This document shows, piece by piece, positions 1-7,110 of a stretch of 12,989 nt of DNA. Position 1 is the first letter of the stretch, and each line of letters begins with the position of its first letter. The notes beneath the pieces were generated by a model. That model was not told where the DNA came from and did not search any database. It saw only the letters and a program-made list of their open reading frames with translations. The position numbers were made by a program, and so were the translations under genes. The stretch is taken from the NCBI GenBank assembly GCA_035464675.1, contig DATHSA010000009.1, forward strand, positions 1 through 12,989, given 5' to 3'. The stretch is from JAUYIV01 sp035464675. GTDB taxonomy: Bacteria; Actinomycetota; Acidimicrobiia; Spongiisociales; UBA11373.

Positions 1-77
1 TCGTGTGGCGGACACTGATCGTTCGTCGGGCGATGGCAGCCGCGCCGACCGGTGACGGGACCTCCTCCCCCGTCTGA
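1..77 (+). other. Possible 3' tail of an upstream coding region (undetermined frame)
   Basis: The first bases before the ccm operon may hold the C-terminal end of a gene that begins outside the window. Two plus-strand frames are open from the edge: one ends with TGA at 53-55, the other with TGA at 75-77. Neither piece (about 17 and 24 residues) is recognisable. A GC-rich hairpin at 68-84 follows or overlaps these stops, which fits the end of a transcription unit. No product can be named. Confidence 0.25.
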
Positions 78-84
78 GGCGGGG
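68..84 (+). terminator. GC-rich hairpin upstream of ccmA
   Basis: CCCCGTC at 68-74 pairs with GGCGGGG at 78-84 (7 bp including one G-U wobble, loop TGA). No T tract follows, which is common for actinobacterial terminators. It sits between a possible upstream gene end and the ccmA promoter, so it could terminate the previous unit. This is based on base-pairing only. Confidence 0.35.
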
Positions 85-128
85 CCACGGGCGCTGGCCC
101 AGCAGGCCGGCCCTTCCGCCCGCTCTCG

Positions 129-134
129 TACACT
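129..134 (+). promoter_or_regulatory. -10 element (TACACT) for a leaderless ccm operon transcript
   Basis: TACACT fits the actinobacterial TANNNT -10 hexamer. Exactly 7 nt separate it from the ATG of ccmA at 142, so transcription would begin at the start codon itself. No Shine-Dalgarno sequence precedes that ATG, which supports a leaderless mRNA. No convincing -35 was seen. The same TANNNT-N7-ATG geometry recurs before two other genes in the window. Confidence 0.5.
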
Positions 135-141
135 CGCCGCC

Positions 142-792
142 ATGCCCGCAGCACCCATCGTCGATGTCCACGGGATCGCGCTACGGCGTCCGGGTGCATT
201 GATCCTTCGGGACGTGACGCTCCGCGTGGACCCGGGCGAGGCAGTCGGCCTGTTCGGTGCGAACGGCTCGGGCAAGACATCTCTTCTGCGGGTCCTCGCC
301 ACACTCGACCCGCCATCCGCCGGCTCGGGAACAGTGCTCGGGGCACCCCTGGGCAGCGCCACCGTCGAGGCGGTGCGGCCCCGCATCGCCCTTGTCGCTC
401 ACGAAGCCGCCTTGCGCGACAACTTGACACTCGAGGAGAACCTGCAGATGGTGGCTGCCCTCTCGGGACGCGGCGACGAGGACGCCGCGGCCGCGCTCGT
501 CGCCGTCGGTCTCGGCGGTGCTCGGGATCGCCGAGCGGCAGTGTGCTCCAACGGGATGCGCCGCCGAGCCGAGTTCGCCCGGGTCGCCCTGATCGCGCCA
601 GACCTCCTCCTTCTCGACGAGGCCCATGTCGGTCTCGATCCGGCTGCCGGGGTGCTCGTCGAGCAGATGGTCGAGCGGACCACTTCCCGCGGCGGATCGG
701 TGCTTCTCGTGTCCCATGAGCGCGATCGGGTACGGACGCTCATTCGCCGGTCGGTGACGCTCGCGGACGGGAGACTGGAGGAATCGTCGTGA
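142..792 (+). CDS. ccmA: Cytochrome c maturation haem-export ABC ATPase CcmA
   Basis: This 216-residue protein is the cytoplasmic ATPase subunit that works with CcmB and CcmC/D. In System I, ATP hydrolysis by CcmA is needed to release holo-CcmE from CcmC. Visible motifs are Walker A GANGSGKT (about 39-46), Walker B LLLLDEAHVGLD with the catalytic Glu, and the H-loop SHE near the C-terminus. The ABC signature is degenerate (CSNGM instead of LSxGQ), and the Walker B is followed by Ala rather than the usual Pro. The ATG at 142 is chosen because homology starts a few residues later and a -10 box lies 7 nt upstream; the open frame runs back to 52, but that part is low-complexity. The stop overlaps the ccmB start (GTGA). 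The assignment rests on the ABC motifs plus the unmistakable ccm context. Confidence 0.9.
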   Translation: MPAAPIVDVHGIALRRPGALILRDVTLRVDPGEAVGLFGANGSGKTSLLRVLATLDPPSAGSGTVLGAPLGSATVEAVRPRIALVAHEAALRDNLTLEENLQMVAALSGRGDEDAAAALVAVGLGGARDRRAAVCSNGMRRRAEFARVALIAPDLLLLDEAHVGLDPAAGVLVEQMVERTTSRGGSVLLVSHERDRVRTLIRRSVTLADGRLEESS

Positions 793-1448
793 CCCTGCCG
801 CGTCAGGTGGCCGTGCTCTTCAGGTTCCAACTGCGTGACGAGGTCCGCACCGGGGAGGTCGCCTCGGTGGTGATCCCGTTCGGAGCGATCGCCCTTCTGG
901 TGATACCGATGGCCATTGGCATCGAGACCACGCTGCTGGCCCGGGTGGGACCCGGCCTCTTTTGGGCGATCGTTCTCCTGTTCGGCGTCGTCGTGACCCA
1001 GCGGCGCACTGCCATGGCGCAACCGGCGCACCGCGACGCCCTGACCCTGCTCGGGGTCGACCCGGCAGCCCGGTTTGCTGCGACCGCCCTGGCAAGTGGC
1101 GTGCTGCTCCTGGTCTTCGAGGTGGCGGTGGGCATCGTCACGATCGTCCTCTACGACCCGCCGATCACCGGATGGTCGTGGCTGGCGCTGGCTCTTCCGC
1201 TCGTCGCCGCCGGCCTGGCGATGCTGGGGACAATCGCCGGATCGGTTGCCGCCGGCCGCGGCCCGCTGGCCCCGCTCCTGGTGGCACCACTGGCCATACC
1301 CCTTCTCCTGGGAGCCAGCCAGACCACGGAGGGCTTGATCCAGGGCGCCGGTATCCTCCGCTGGATCCTCTTGCTGGCGCTGGTCGACGTGCTCCTGGCT
1401 CTGGCAGGAGTGCTTACGGCCAGACCCCTGGAAGGAACCTCTACGTGA
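789..1448 (+). CDS. ccmB: Haem exporter membrane subunit CcmB
   Basis: CcmB is the integral-membrane partner of CcmA, in the inner-membrane CcmABCD complex that drives release of haem-loaded CcmE. The protein has 219 residues, the usual CcmB length. It has a short amphipathic N-terminus (FRFQLRDEVRTGE resembles the family's early Arg/Glu segment) followed by about six hydrophobic helices. The motif QRRTAMAQPAHRDAL after the second helix is typical of the cytoplasmic loop. The GTG start at 789 overlaps the ccmA TGA and has GGAGG just upstream. Its own stop overlaps the ccmC start. The main support is hydropathy, length and position between ccmA and ccmC. Confidence 0.88.
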   Translation: MTLPRQVAVLFRFQLRDEVRTGEVASVVIPFGAIALLVIPMAIGIETTLLARVGPGLFWAIVLLFGVVVTQRRTAMAQPAHRDALTLLGVDPAARFAATALASGVLLLVFEVAVGIVTIVLYDPPITGWSWLALALPLVAAGLAMLGTIAGSVAAGRGPLAPLLVAPLAIPLLLGASQTTEGLIQGAGILRWILLLALVDVLLALAGVLTARPLEGTST

Positions 1449-2155
1449 CCAGGCCGATCGAGATCGCCGCCGCCGGAACGATGCTCACCGCACTCGTCGC
1501 CGGTCTCGTGGTACCCCCCGATGCCGTCCAGGGTGACCTGCAACGGATCATGTACGTACATGTGCCCTCTGCGTGGCTCGCGTACCTCGCATTTGCCGTG
1601 ACGCTGGTGGCGAGCGTCGCCCACCTGGCGACCCGGGACCTGAGATGGGACCGCCGGGCCGGGGCGTCGGCGGAGGTCGGCGTCGTCTTCACCGGCCTCG
1701 CCCTCGCCACGGGGATGATCTGGGGAAAGCCGGTGTGGGGGGTGTGGTGGACATGGGACGCCCGCCTGGTCCTCACCGCGGCGATGTTCTTCGTGTACCT
1801 GGCCTACCTGGCGCTGCGCCGCAGCGTCGATGACCCCGTGATCAGGGGGCGGCGCACCGCGGTCTTCGGGATCGTCGCCGCGGTCCAGATCCCGCTGGTG
1901 CACTTCTCCGTCGTGTGGTGGCGGAGCCTGCATCAGCCTCCCACCGTGTTGCGGCCCGGAGAGCCCCAGATCGACCCGCCCCTGCTCTTCGCTCTCGTGA
2001 TGGGTGTCGTCGCCTTCACGATTCTCTATGCCGCGCTGTATCGCCGCCGGGTGGAGCTGGCAGAGGCCGAGGACGCCCTGGCCGCCGGAGCCGCCGCCGC
2101 CGGGGAGCCTGTCGCCGGCGCCGCCGTCGTCGAACCCATCGGGGGGGCCTCATGA
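1445..2155 (+). CDS. ccmC: Haem lyase/handling protein CcmC
   Basis: CcmC is a multi-spanning membrane protein of the haem-handling (HHP) family. It binds haem with its WWD domain and two external histidines and attaches it to CcmE. The 236-residue product carries the tryptophan-rich WWD signature WGKPVWGVWWTWDARL (about 93-107). Candidate axial histidines are in MYVHVPSAW (H39) and in the VHFSVVWWRSLHQ segment (H153 and H163). About six membrane helices are visible. The C-terminal 35 residues are Ala/Glu-rich and beyond the usual core, so they are probably a cytoplasmic tail. The GTG at 1445 overlaps the ccmB TGA; an upstream open extension in this frame to 962 lies inside ccmB and is not coding. 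Confidence 0.95.
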   Translation: MTRPIEIAAAGTMLTALVAGLVVPPDAVQGDLQRIMYVHVPSAWLAYLAFAVTLVASVAHLATRDLRWDRRAGASAEVGVVFTGLALATGMIWGKPVWGVWWTWDARLVLTAAMFFVYLAYLALRRSVDDPVIRGRRTAVFGIVAAVQIPLVHFSVVWWRSLHQPPTVLRPGEPQIDPPLLFALVMGVVAFTILYAALYRRRVELAEAEDALAAGAAAAGEPVAGAAVVEPIGGAS

Positions 2156-2271
2156 GCGACTGGGGCTGGGTCGCGTTCGCCTACGGGGTCGTGTACGTCA
2201 CGCTCGGGTCGTACCTGGCGTCGATCACCGTGCGGCTGCGACGGGCCCGGCGCGGCCTCGGGAGCCCATGA
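2152..2271 (+). CDS. ccmD: Small membrane protein CcmD
   Basis: This 39-residue protein has one hydrophobic helix (WVAFAYGVVYVTLGSYLASI) followed by an Arg-rich tail (RLRRARRG). That is the standard CcmD plan: a single transmembrane segment with a positive cytoplasmic end. In System I, CcmD is part of the CcmABCD complex and helps release holo-CcmE. The ATG overlaps the ccmC stop (ATGA), and the TGA overlaps the ccmE ATG. Size, topology and position between ccmC and ccmE carry the assignment, since CcmD sequences are poorly conserved. Automated annotation can miss a gene this short. Confidence 0.85.
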   Translation: MSDWGWVAFAYGVVYVTLGSYLASITVRLRRARRGLGSP

Positions 2272-2687
2272 GGCGCTACCGCTGGTTCGTGGCCGCGGCG
2301 CTCGGCCTGGTGGCCGTGCTCACCGGGTTCCTGATCGCCAACATCGGCAGCGACCTCGTCTACTACCAGACTCCCTCAGAGGTGCGCGAGGACGCCACAC
2401 GAGTGGGGGCAGGGCGGTTCCGGCTCGGTGGACAGGTGGTCCCCGGCTCCATCGAGTCCGAAACCGGTGGTGTCCGCTTCTCGGTCACCGACGGGATCGC
2501 CACGGTTCCCGTGGATCATCAGGGGGCGCCCCAGCAGCTGTTCAAAGACGGCATCGGCGTGGTGGTCGAAGGAACGTGGGACGGTGAGGTGTTCCACTCG
2601 GACTCGATGATCATCAAGCACGACGAGCAGTACCGCACGGAGGACGGGGGGGTGTACACCCCCGACGACCGGTACCCGGCACCGTGA
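2268..2687 (+). CDS. ccmE: Periplasmic haem chaperone CcmE
   Basis: CcmE takes haem covalently from CcmC and passes it to CcmF. The 139-residue protein has an N-terminal membrane anchor (about 6-27), the YYQTPSEV segment typical of the family, the beta-barrel stretch RFRLGGQVVPGSI, and the haem motif KHDEQY near the C-terminus. H118 is the expected covalent haem ligand and Y122 the axial Tyr (HxxxY), so this is the classical His type, not the Cys-type CcmE* known from some archaea and deltaproteobacteria. A short, flexible, Asp/Pro-rich tail follows, as in other CcmE proteins. The ATG overlaps the ccmD stop. Confidence 0.96.
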   Translation: MRRYRWFVAAALGLVAVLTGFLIANIGSDLVYYQTPSEVREDATRVGAGRFRLGGQVVPGSIESETGGVRFSVTDGIATVPVDHQGAPQQLFKDGIGVVVEGTWDGEVFHSDSMIIKHDEQYRTEDGGVYTPDDRYPAP

Positions 2688-4645
2688 TCGCCGTCCTGGG
2701 GCAGGCGGGGGTCGTCGTGGCCCTGGTCTCCGCCGTCGCCCTGGCCGTGCAGGGGCTTCGGTCGTATCTCTCCGGGGGAGTCGCCGCGCCCGCCACACTG
2801 CGGCTGCCGATCTGGGGACTGCTCGGTGGAGCCATCGTCGCCATGGGTGCCCTGGAACTGGCGCTGCTGACCAACGACTTCTCGATCGAATACGTGGCGC
2901 GCAACCATGCCCGGGGCACACCCCTTGTGTTCACCATCGCTTCGGCGTGGGCGGCTCTCGAGGGGAGCATCGTGCTGTGGGGCCTGGTCCTCGCCGGCTA
3001 CACCACCTGGATGTTCCGTCGACTGAACGACGACGACCCCATCGGAGCGGCGGCGCTGGCTGTGATGGGGGCGGTGGCGATCTTCTTCTTCGGGCTGATG
3101 GCGACCGCCGCCAACCCGTTCTCCACGCTGGCGGTGGCGCCCCCGGACGGCTTCGGCGCCAACCCGTTGCTCCAGAACCACATTCTCATGGCGATCCACC
3201 CGCCCATGCTCTACCTGGGCTATGTGGGGCTGACCGTGCCGTTCGCCTTCGCCATCGCCGCCCTCGCCGCCGGTGACGGCACCACCGCATGGCTGGAGCG
3301 CACCAGGCGTTGGGCGCTGATCGCGTGGTCGTTCCTGACCCTCGGCATCGTGCTCGGCGCCTGGTGGTCGTACGAGGTACTCGGCTGGGGCGGGTACTGG
3401 GCATGGGACCCGGTGGAGAACGCCTCCTTCCTCCCCTGGCTGACCGCCACCGCCTTCATCCACTCGGCGGTGGTCCAGCGAAGGCGGGGGATGCTTCAGG
3501 CCTGGAACGTGGCGCTCGTGATCGGCACGTTCGCGCTCACCATCCTCGGCACGTTCCTCACCCGCTCCGGTGTCGTGGCTTCGGTGCACTCGTTCACCCA
3601 GTCGGCGGTGGGCCCGGCTCTCCTGGGCTTCCTCCTTGTGATCCTGGTGGGCGGGTTCGGGCTGTTCGCGGCGCGGGGGCACCTGGTGTCGTCGACGCCC
3701 CGGCTCGACTCACTGGCCAGCCGCGAGGGGGTGTTCCTCCTCAACAACCTGCTCTTGGCCCTGTTCGCCTTCGTGGTGCTCCTGGGGACGATCTATCCCC
3801 TGATCCTCGAGGCGATCTCGGGCGACCGGGTGTCGGTCGGCCCGCCCTGGTTCGATCGGACGGCGATCCCCATCGGGCTGGTGCTCCTGTTCGCCATGGG
3901 CATCGGCCCGGTCACCCCTTATCGGGCAGCCCGGGCCGGCGTGCTGTGGGAGCGCCTGCGGGGCCCCCTCCAGGCAGCCGCGGTGACCTCCGCCGCGCTC
4001 GTCCTGGTCGGGATGCGGTCGATCACGCCGCTGCTGACCGTCGCACTGGCGACCCTCCTCGTATCGGCCATCTTCCGTCAGGCGCACGTCACCGCCAGGG
4101 CACGCCCCGAGGGCTACCTGCGGGCGCTCGGCGGGCTGTTCGGATCGGACCCCGGGTACTGGGGCGGCATGGTCGCCCACACCGGGGTGGCACTGGTCGC
4201 CGTCGCCATCGCCTTTTCCGGGTCGTTCGACTCCCGGGCCGAGATCACCCTGGCGCCGGGAGCATCGGCATCGTTCGACGGGTACACGATCACCTATGTC
4301 GAGCCATTCGGCTACGAGGAGCCCCACAGGACCGTGATCGGGGCGGAGTTCACGCTGTCCCGGGGTGGGGATCGAATCGCCACGCTGTCGCCCCGGCTCA
4401 ATCAGTACGAGAACCAGGTCCAGGCGATCCCCACGCCGGCAGTCCACACCGGTATCCGCGAGGACATCTACCTGAGCCTGGTGCGGATCGAGCCGGGATC
4501 GACCGATGTCACGATCGACGCCCTCCGCTTCCCGCTCATGTGGATGCTGTGGCTGGGAGGCCTGATCGTCGTGTCGGGGGGACTGTGGTCATTCGCCGCC
4601 CGTCGCCGCACTCGTACCCTCGCGCCTGAGGCTGCCGGTGTCTGA
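2684..4645 (+). CDS. ccmF: Cytochrome c haem lyase subunit CcmF
   Basis: CcmF is the large membrane subunit of the CcmFH synthetase that transfers haem from CcmE to apocytochrome CxxCH sites. The product has 653 residues, the typical family size. It contains many membrane helices, the motif QNHILMAIHPPMLYLGY with the conserved His-Pro-Pro (about 172-174), and the WWD domain WWSYEVLGWGGYWAWDP (about 227-243) followed by ENASFLPWL. A large extracytoplasmic beta-rich domain lies between the last two helices (about 515-615). The GTG start at 2684 overlaps the ccmE TGA. The 3' end overlaps ccmH by 8 nt. Confidence 0.97.
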   Translation: MIAVLGQAGVVVALVSAVALAVQGLRSYLSGGVAAPATLRLPIWGLLGGAIVAMGALELALLTNDFSIEYVARNHARGTPLVFTIASAWAALEGSIVLWGLVLAGYTTWMFRRLNDDDPIGAAALAVMGAVAIFFFGLMATAANPFSTLAVAPPDGFGANPLLQNHILMAIHPPMLYLGYVGLTVPFAFAIAALAAGDGTTAWLERTRRWALIAWSFLTLGIVLGAWWSYEVLGWGGYWAWDPVENASFLPWLTATAFIHSAVVQRRRGMLQAWNVALVIGTFALTILGTFLTRSGVVASVHSFTQSAVGPALLGFLLVILVGGFGLFAARGHLVSSTPRLDSLASREGVFLLNNLLLALFAFVVLLGTIYPLILEAISGDRVSVGPPWFDRTAIPIGLVLLFAMGIGPVTPYRAARAGVLWERLRGPLQAAAVTSAALVLVGMRSITPLLTVALATLLVSAIFRQAHVTARARPEGYLRALGGLFGSDPGYWGGMVAHTGVALVAVAIAFSGSFDSRAEITLAPGASASFDGYTITYVEPFGYEEPHRTVIGAEFTLSRGGDRIATLSPRLNQYENQVQAIPTPAVHTGIREDIYLSLVRIEPGSTDVTIDALRFPLMWMLWLGGLIVVSGGLWSFAARRRTRTLAPEAAGV

Positions 4646-5087
4646 GCGTGTCCGCACGTGGCTGGCGATCGCAGTGGTCGGGGCCTCGCTGGTCACGATC
4701 GTGGCCGTGCTGGCGACGGACGATCCGTCGCAGGCGGACCGGGTGGAGTCACTCGCGTCGACGCTCAAGTGCCCCGTCTGCGCCTCGGAGACCATCGCCG
4801 ACTCTCCCTCCGACCTGGCTCGGGATCTCAAGGACCTGATCGCCGAACAAGTGGCCTCGGGGTGGACCGACCGGGAGGTGATCGACTTCTTCGTGGCGAC
4901 CTACGGGGAGCAGGTGCTGCTCGACCCACCGACGAGCGGGCGCACCGCCCCGCTGTGGATCCTTCCGATCGTCGTCTTGGTCGGAGGTCTCGCCCTGATC
5001 GTCGGCCGAACGCGGCGACGAGCGACACGCGAATTGAGCGACGAAGAACGGCGCCGGGTCGATGCCGCGGTGCGGGAGGGGTCATGA
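4638..5087 (+). CDS. ccmH: Cytochrome c maturation thiol oxidoreductase CcmH (CcmL type)
   Basis: CcmH keeps the apocytochrome CxxCH thiols reduced and works with CcmF and CcmG. This 149-residue protein has a signal-anchor helix (about 8-27), the active-site motif LKCPVC with C45 and C48 (family form LRCxxC), then the conserved three-helix segment with SPSDLARDLKDLI and the FFVATYGEQVLLDPP motif, and a C-terminal membrane helix (about 106-123). It corresponds to the N-terminal domain of E. coli CcmH; the TPR domain is a separate gene next door. The GTG at 4638 starts 8 nt inside ccmF, and the stop overlaps ccmI (ATGA). Confidence 0.95.
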   Translation: MSERVRTWLAIAVVGASLVTIVAVLATDDPSQADRVESLASTLKCPVCASETIADSPSDLARDLKDLIAEQVASGWTDREVIDFFVATYGEQVLLDPPTSGRTAPLWILPIVVLVGGLALIVGRTRRRATRELSDEERRRVDAAVREGS

Positions 5088-5812
5088 ACAGCCCCCGGGT
5101 CCAGCTCCTGGAAGATCGCCGGGATCGGATCGTCGCCGACCTGAGAGCGCTGGACGATCAGGTCGCCTCCCGAGAGATCGCCCCGAAGGTTGCAGACGAC
5201 CTCCGCCACAGTTACGAGGTCGAACTGGCGGACACGCTCTCCGACCTGGAGACGGCGCGGTCGGAGAAGCCCACCGGCAGGTCGAGGCGGCGAATTGTCA
5301 TCGGTCTCGCAGCCTTTGCCATCGCGGCCTCCGCCGCCGTGGTGGGCCTCGCAGGCGCCGTCGACTCTGATCCGACGGTGCCAGATCAGGGCATCGACCT
5401 GTCGGATGTCACCAACGAGGAGCTGGAGCAGGTGGTCGCGGCCAATCCGGACGTGGTGCCGATGCGGCTCGCCCTCGCCCGTCGCTACGTCGAGGCCGGG
5501 GAGTTCTCCCTGGCACTCCCCCACTACTTCTACATCCTCGACCGGGGACCCAACGCCGAGGCGCTGATGTACCTCGGTTGGATGACCTACCTCTCGGATG
5601 AGCCGGAGACCGGAGCAGTGCTGTTGGAGCAGAGCCTGGAACTGGACCCCGGGAACCTGCTGGCACAGTGGTTCCTGGCCAATGTGCGGTACCGCGGCCT
5701 CGGCGACCGGGCCGGAGCGGTACCGCTCCTGGAGGCGGTGATCGCCTCGGGTCAGGCCCCCGCCGACATCGCTGCCGAGGCCCAGCGGATGATCGACGAG
5801 GCCGGGTCGTGA
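5084..5812 (+). CDS. ccmI: CcmI-like TPR protein of cytochrome c maturation
   Basis: This 242-residue protein has a charged N-terminal segment (about 1-65) resembling the coiled-coil region of CcmI (LLEDRRDRIVADLRALD), one membrane helix (about 71-92), and then a TPR-like domain (about 125-230) with repeats such as MRLALARRYVEAGEFSLALPHY and LMYLGWMTYLSDEPETGAVL. In alphaproteobacteria CcmI binds the apocytochrome C-terminus and presents it to CcmFH. Here it is a stand-alone gene between ccmH and ccmG. The N-terminal part before the helix also resembles the zinc-ribbon-free start of other CcmI-type proteins. The ATG at 5084 overlaps the ccmH stop. The function is inferred from architecture and position. 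Confidence 0.75.
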   Translation: MNSPRVQLLEDRRDRIVADLRALDDQVASREIAPKVADDLRHSYEVELADTLSDLETARSEKPTGRSRRRIVIGLAAFAIAASAAVVGLAGAVDSDPTVPDQGIDLSDVTNEELEQVVAANPDVVPMRLALARRYVEAGEFSLALPHYFYILDRGPNAEALMYLGWMTYLSDEPETGAVLLEQSLELDPGNLLAQWFLANVRYRGLGDRAGAVPLLEAVIASGQAPADIAAEAQRMIDEAGS

Positions 5813-6381
5813 GACGCTGGATGGCCTGGACCGCGCTGGTCGTCGTGGTGGTGGCTCTCCTGCTGATCTTCCTGCCGAGATTCGGAACCGACCCGTCGGT
5901 GTCGGCATCGCCGTTGATAGGCAAGCCGGTACCCGATGTGACCGTGGAATCCGTCGAGGATGGGGAGCCGATCTCGTTGCGATCGCTGGAGGGCCAGGCC
6001 GTCGTCGTGAACTTCTGGGCCCCTTGGTGCGTCCCCTGCCGGGAGGAGCATGCGGTCCTGCTCGCAGCCGCCGAGGCCTTCGCCTCCGCCGACGTGCTGG
6101 TGCTCGGAATCGTCTACCAGTCGGAGATCGGCGCCGTGAACCGGTTCCTCGACGAGCTGGGTAGGGGCTACCCCGCAGCGATGGACCCGGGTTCCCGGGC
6201 GGCGATCTCCTTCGGGGTGCGGGGCGTCCCCGAGACCTTCTTCGTGGACGCATCAGGGACGGTGGTCGCCAAGGTCACCGGCCCCGTCGACGGCCCCCTG
6301 ATCACGTCCACCCTGGAGGCGATCCTCCTCGGTGAGTCGGTGGACAGCCGCGAGACCGGCGAGGTCCAGCCGGCGCCGTAG
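5809..6381 (+). CDS. ccmG: Membrane-anchored thioredoxin CcmG/DsbE/TlpA family
   Basis: CcmG supplies reducing power to CcmH or apocytochrome c outside the membrane. The 190-residue product has an N-terminal membrane anchor (about 5-23). A thioredoxin fold follows, with active site FWAPWCVPCREE (C74, C77) and cis-proline loop GVRGVPETFFVD (P141), both characteristic of CcmG. The GTG at 5809 overlaps the ccmI TGA, and an internal ATG lies 12 nt later at 5821. It closes the ccm operon; two hairpins follow in the convergent gap. It is a useful contrast to the gene at 9010-9627, which has the same fold but UGA in place of the first active-site Cys. Confidence 0.92.
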   Translation: MRRWMAWTALVVVVVALLLIFLPRFGTDPSVSASPLIGKPVPDVTVESVEDGEPISLRSLEGQAVVVNFWAPWCVPCREEHAVLLAAAEAFASADVLVLGIVYQSEIGAVNRFLDELGRGYPAAMDPGSRAAISFGVRGVPETFFVDASGTVVAKVTGPVDGPLITSTLEAILLGESVDSRETGEVQPAP

Positions 6382-6388
6382 CAGGTCA

Positions 6389-6412
6389 CTCTCCGAAGCA
6401 GACCCCGGAGAG
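6389..6412 (+). terminator. Hairpin just after the ccm operon
   Basis: CTCTCCG at 6389-6395 pairs with CGGAGAG at 6406-6412 (7 bp, 10-nt loop), beginning 8 nt after the ccmG stop. There is no U tract. The position suggests a terminator of the ccm transcript. Confidence 0.4.
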
Positions 6413-6446
6413 GAGCTCATCGATCCGGGCTCCGGCGTCGACGGTT

Positions 6447-6487
6447 GCGTCAGTCCCTCGAGCCCTTCACCGCGAGGTCTCTGACGC
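6447..6487. terminator. Long imperfect hairpin between convergent genes
   Basis: GCGTCAG (6447-6453) pairs with CTGACGC (6481-6487), and inside it CCTCG (6456-6460) pairs with CGAGG (6473-6477), separated by a small internal loop. It lies in the gene-free gap 6382-6553 between ccmG and the convergent lipoprotein gene. Because the stem reads the same on both strands, it could terminate transcription from either side. Confidence 0.4.
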
Positions 6488-6553
6488 TCGCTGGGGAGAT
6501 CGGACCGGCCACCCCCGACCCCTGGTAGGACGGGAGACGGCCACAAGGCGGCC

Positions 6554-7051
6554 TCAGCAGTTGGCGGCGATCCATTCGTCGACGATGCCACCGGCGGTCT
6601 GGATGTCTTCGTCCCCGTACACGTCGGCGAACACACTCGCGTCGAGTGTCGAACTGTCGTAGTCCGCGTCGGTGATGATGTCGAGCAGGTCGACGAAGCC
6701 TGCCGCGACCGTGGCCACCTGCTCGGCGATCTCGGGTGGCGCCACGGCCACCGCCTCGTCGGCCAAGGCTCGCGCCTGGGAGACCAGATCCTCGGTTCTC
6801 TCCGGTGACGCCTCGAACAGGAACAGCTCTTCGCTCAGTTCGTCCAGGTCGGCATTCACGTCGCAGAACCCTCGCACACCCGCGGTCGTGCCGCCTGCCT
6901 CGGTCGACGGGGTCACCGCTCCGGAGGTTGTTGTGGTCGCCGACGTGCCGGGAGAACTGGTCGAAGTCTCAGAGCCGCCGCCATCGTCGCCGCACGCGAT
7001 GAACGAAATCCCCATCACCACTGCCAGCGTCGTCCTCGCGACGAAGTTCAC
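6554..7051 (-). CDS. Lipoprotein of unknown function
   Basis: This 165-residue protein is predicted to be exported and lipidated. It has an N-terminal hydrophobic segment ending in the lipobox SFIAC (C20), then a Gly/Ser/Thr-rich linker (about 21-58) like those that tether actinobacterial surface proteins. A mostly alpha-helical acidic domain follows (about 60-165). Two cysteines, C63 at the domain start and C165 as the last residue, could form a disulfide. No enzymatic motif was recognised. The GTG start at 7051 is well supported by AGGAGG at 7059-7064, 7 nt upstream. A TAGGTT box at 7078-7083 could be its promoter, so it may be transcribed on its own. The coding frame is convergent with the ccm operon. 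Confidence 0.75.
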   Translation of the reverse strand: MNFVARTTLAVVMGISFIACGDDGGGSETSTSSPGTSATTTTSGAVTPSTEAGGTTAGVRGFCDVNADLDELSEELFLFEASPERTEDLVSQARALADEAVAVAPPEIAEQVATVAAGFVDLLDIITDADYDSSTLDASVFADVYGDEDIQTAGGIVDEWIAANC

Positions 7052-7077
7052 GTCCTCACCTCCTGGGCCGAGGGGCG

Positions 7078-7083
7078 AACCTA
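7078..7083 (-). promoter_or_regulatory. -10 element (TAGGTT) for the lipoprotein gene
   Basis: On the minus strand TAGGTT fits the TANNNT consensus. It would place the transcript start near 7071, giving a leader of about 20 nt that contains the AGGAGG ribosome site. The same CTAGGTT string precedes the rhodanese gene. No -35 is evident. Confidence 0.35.
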
Positions 7084-7110
7084 GCCGATCGAAACCCGTA
7101 TGGGCGACCC

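Noticed and set aside
2519..3682. Long minus-strand open frame over ccmE/ccmF
   Set aside because: It is antisense to well-supported genes, and its composition (Glu/Gly/Arg/His-rich) looks like a codon-bias artefact.
3289..4629. Long plus-strand open frame within ccmF
   Set aside because: It is an alternate frame of a clear ccmF. The translation is Arg/Gly/Pro/His-rich and lacks any domain.
4901..6253. Long minus-strand open frame (450 codons)
   Set aside because: It is antisense to ccmH, ccmI and ccmG, with Arg/Pro/Gly-rich composition typical of GC-rich shadow frames and no recognisable domain.
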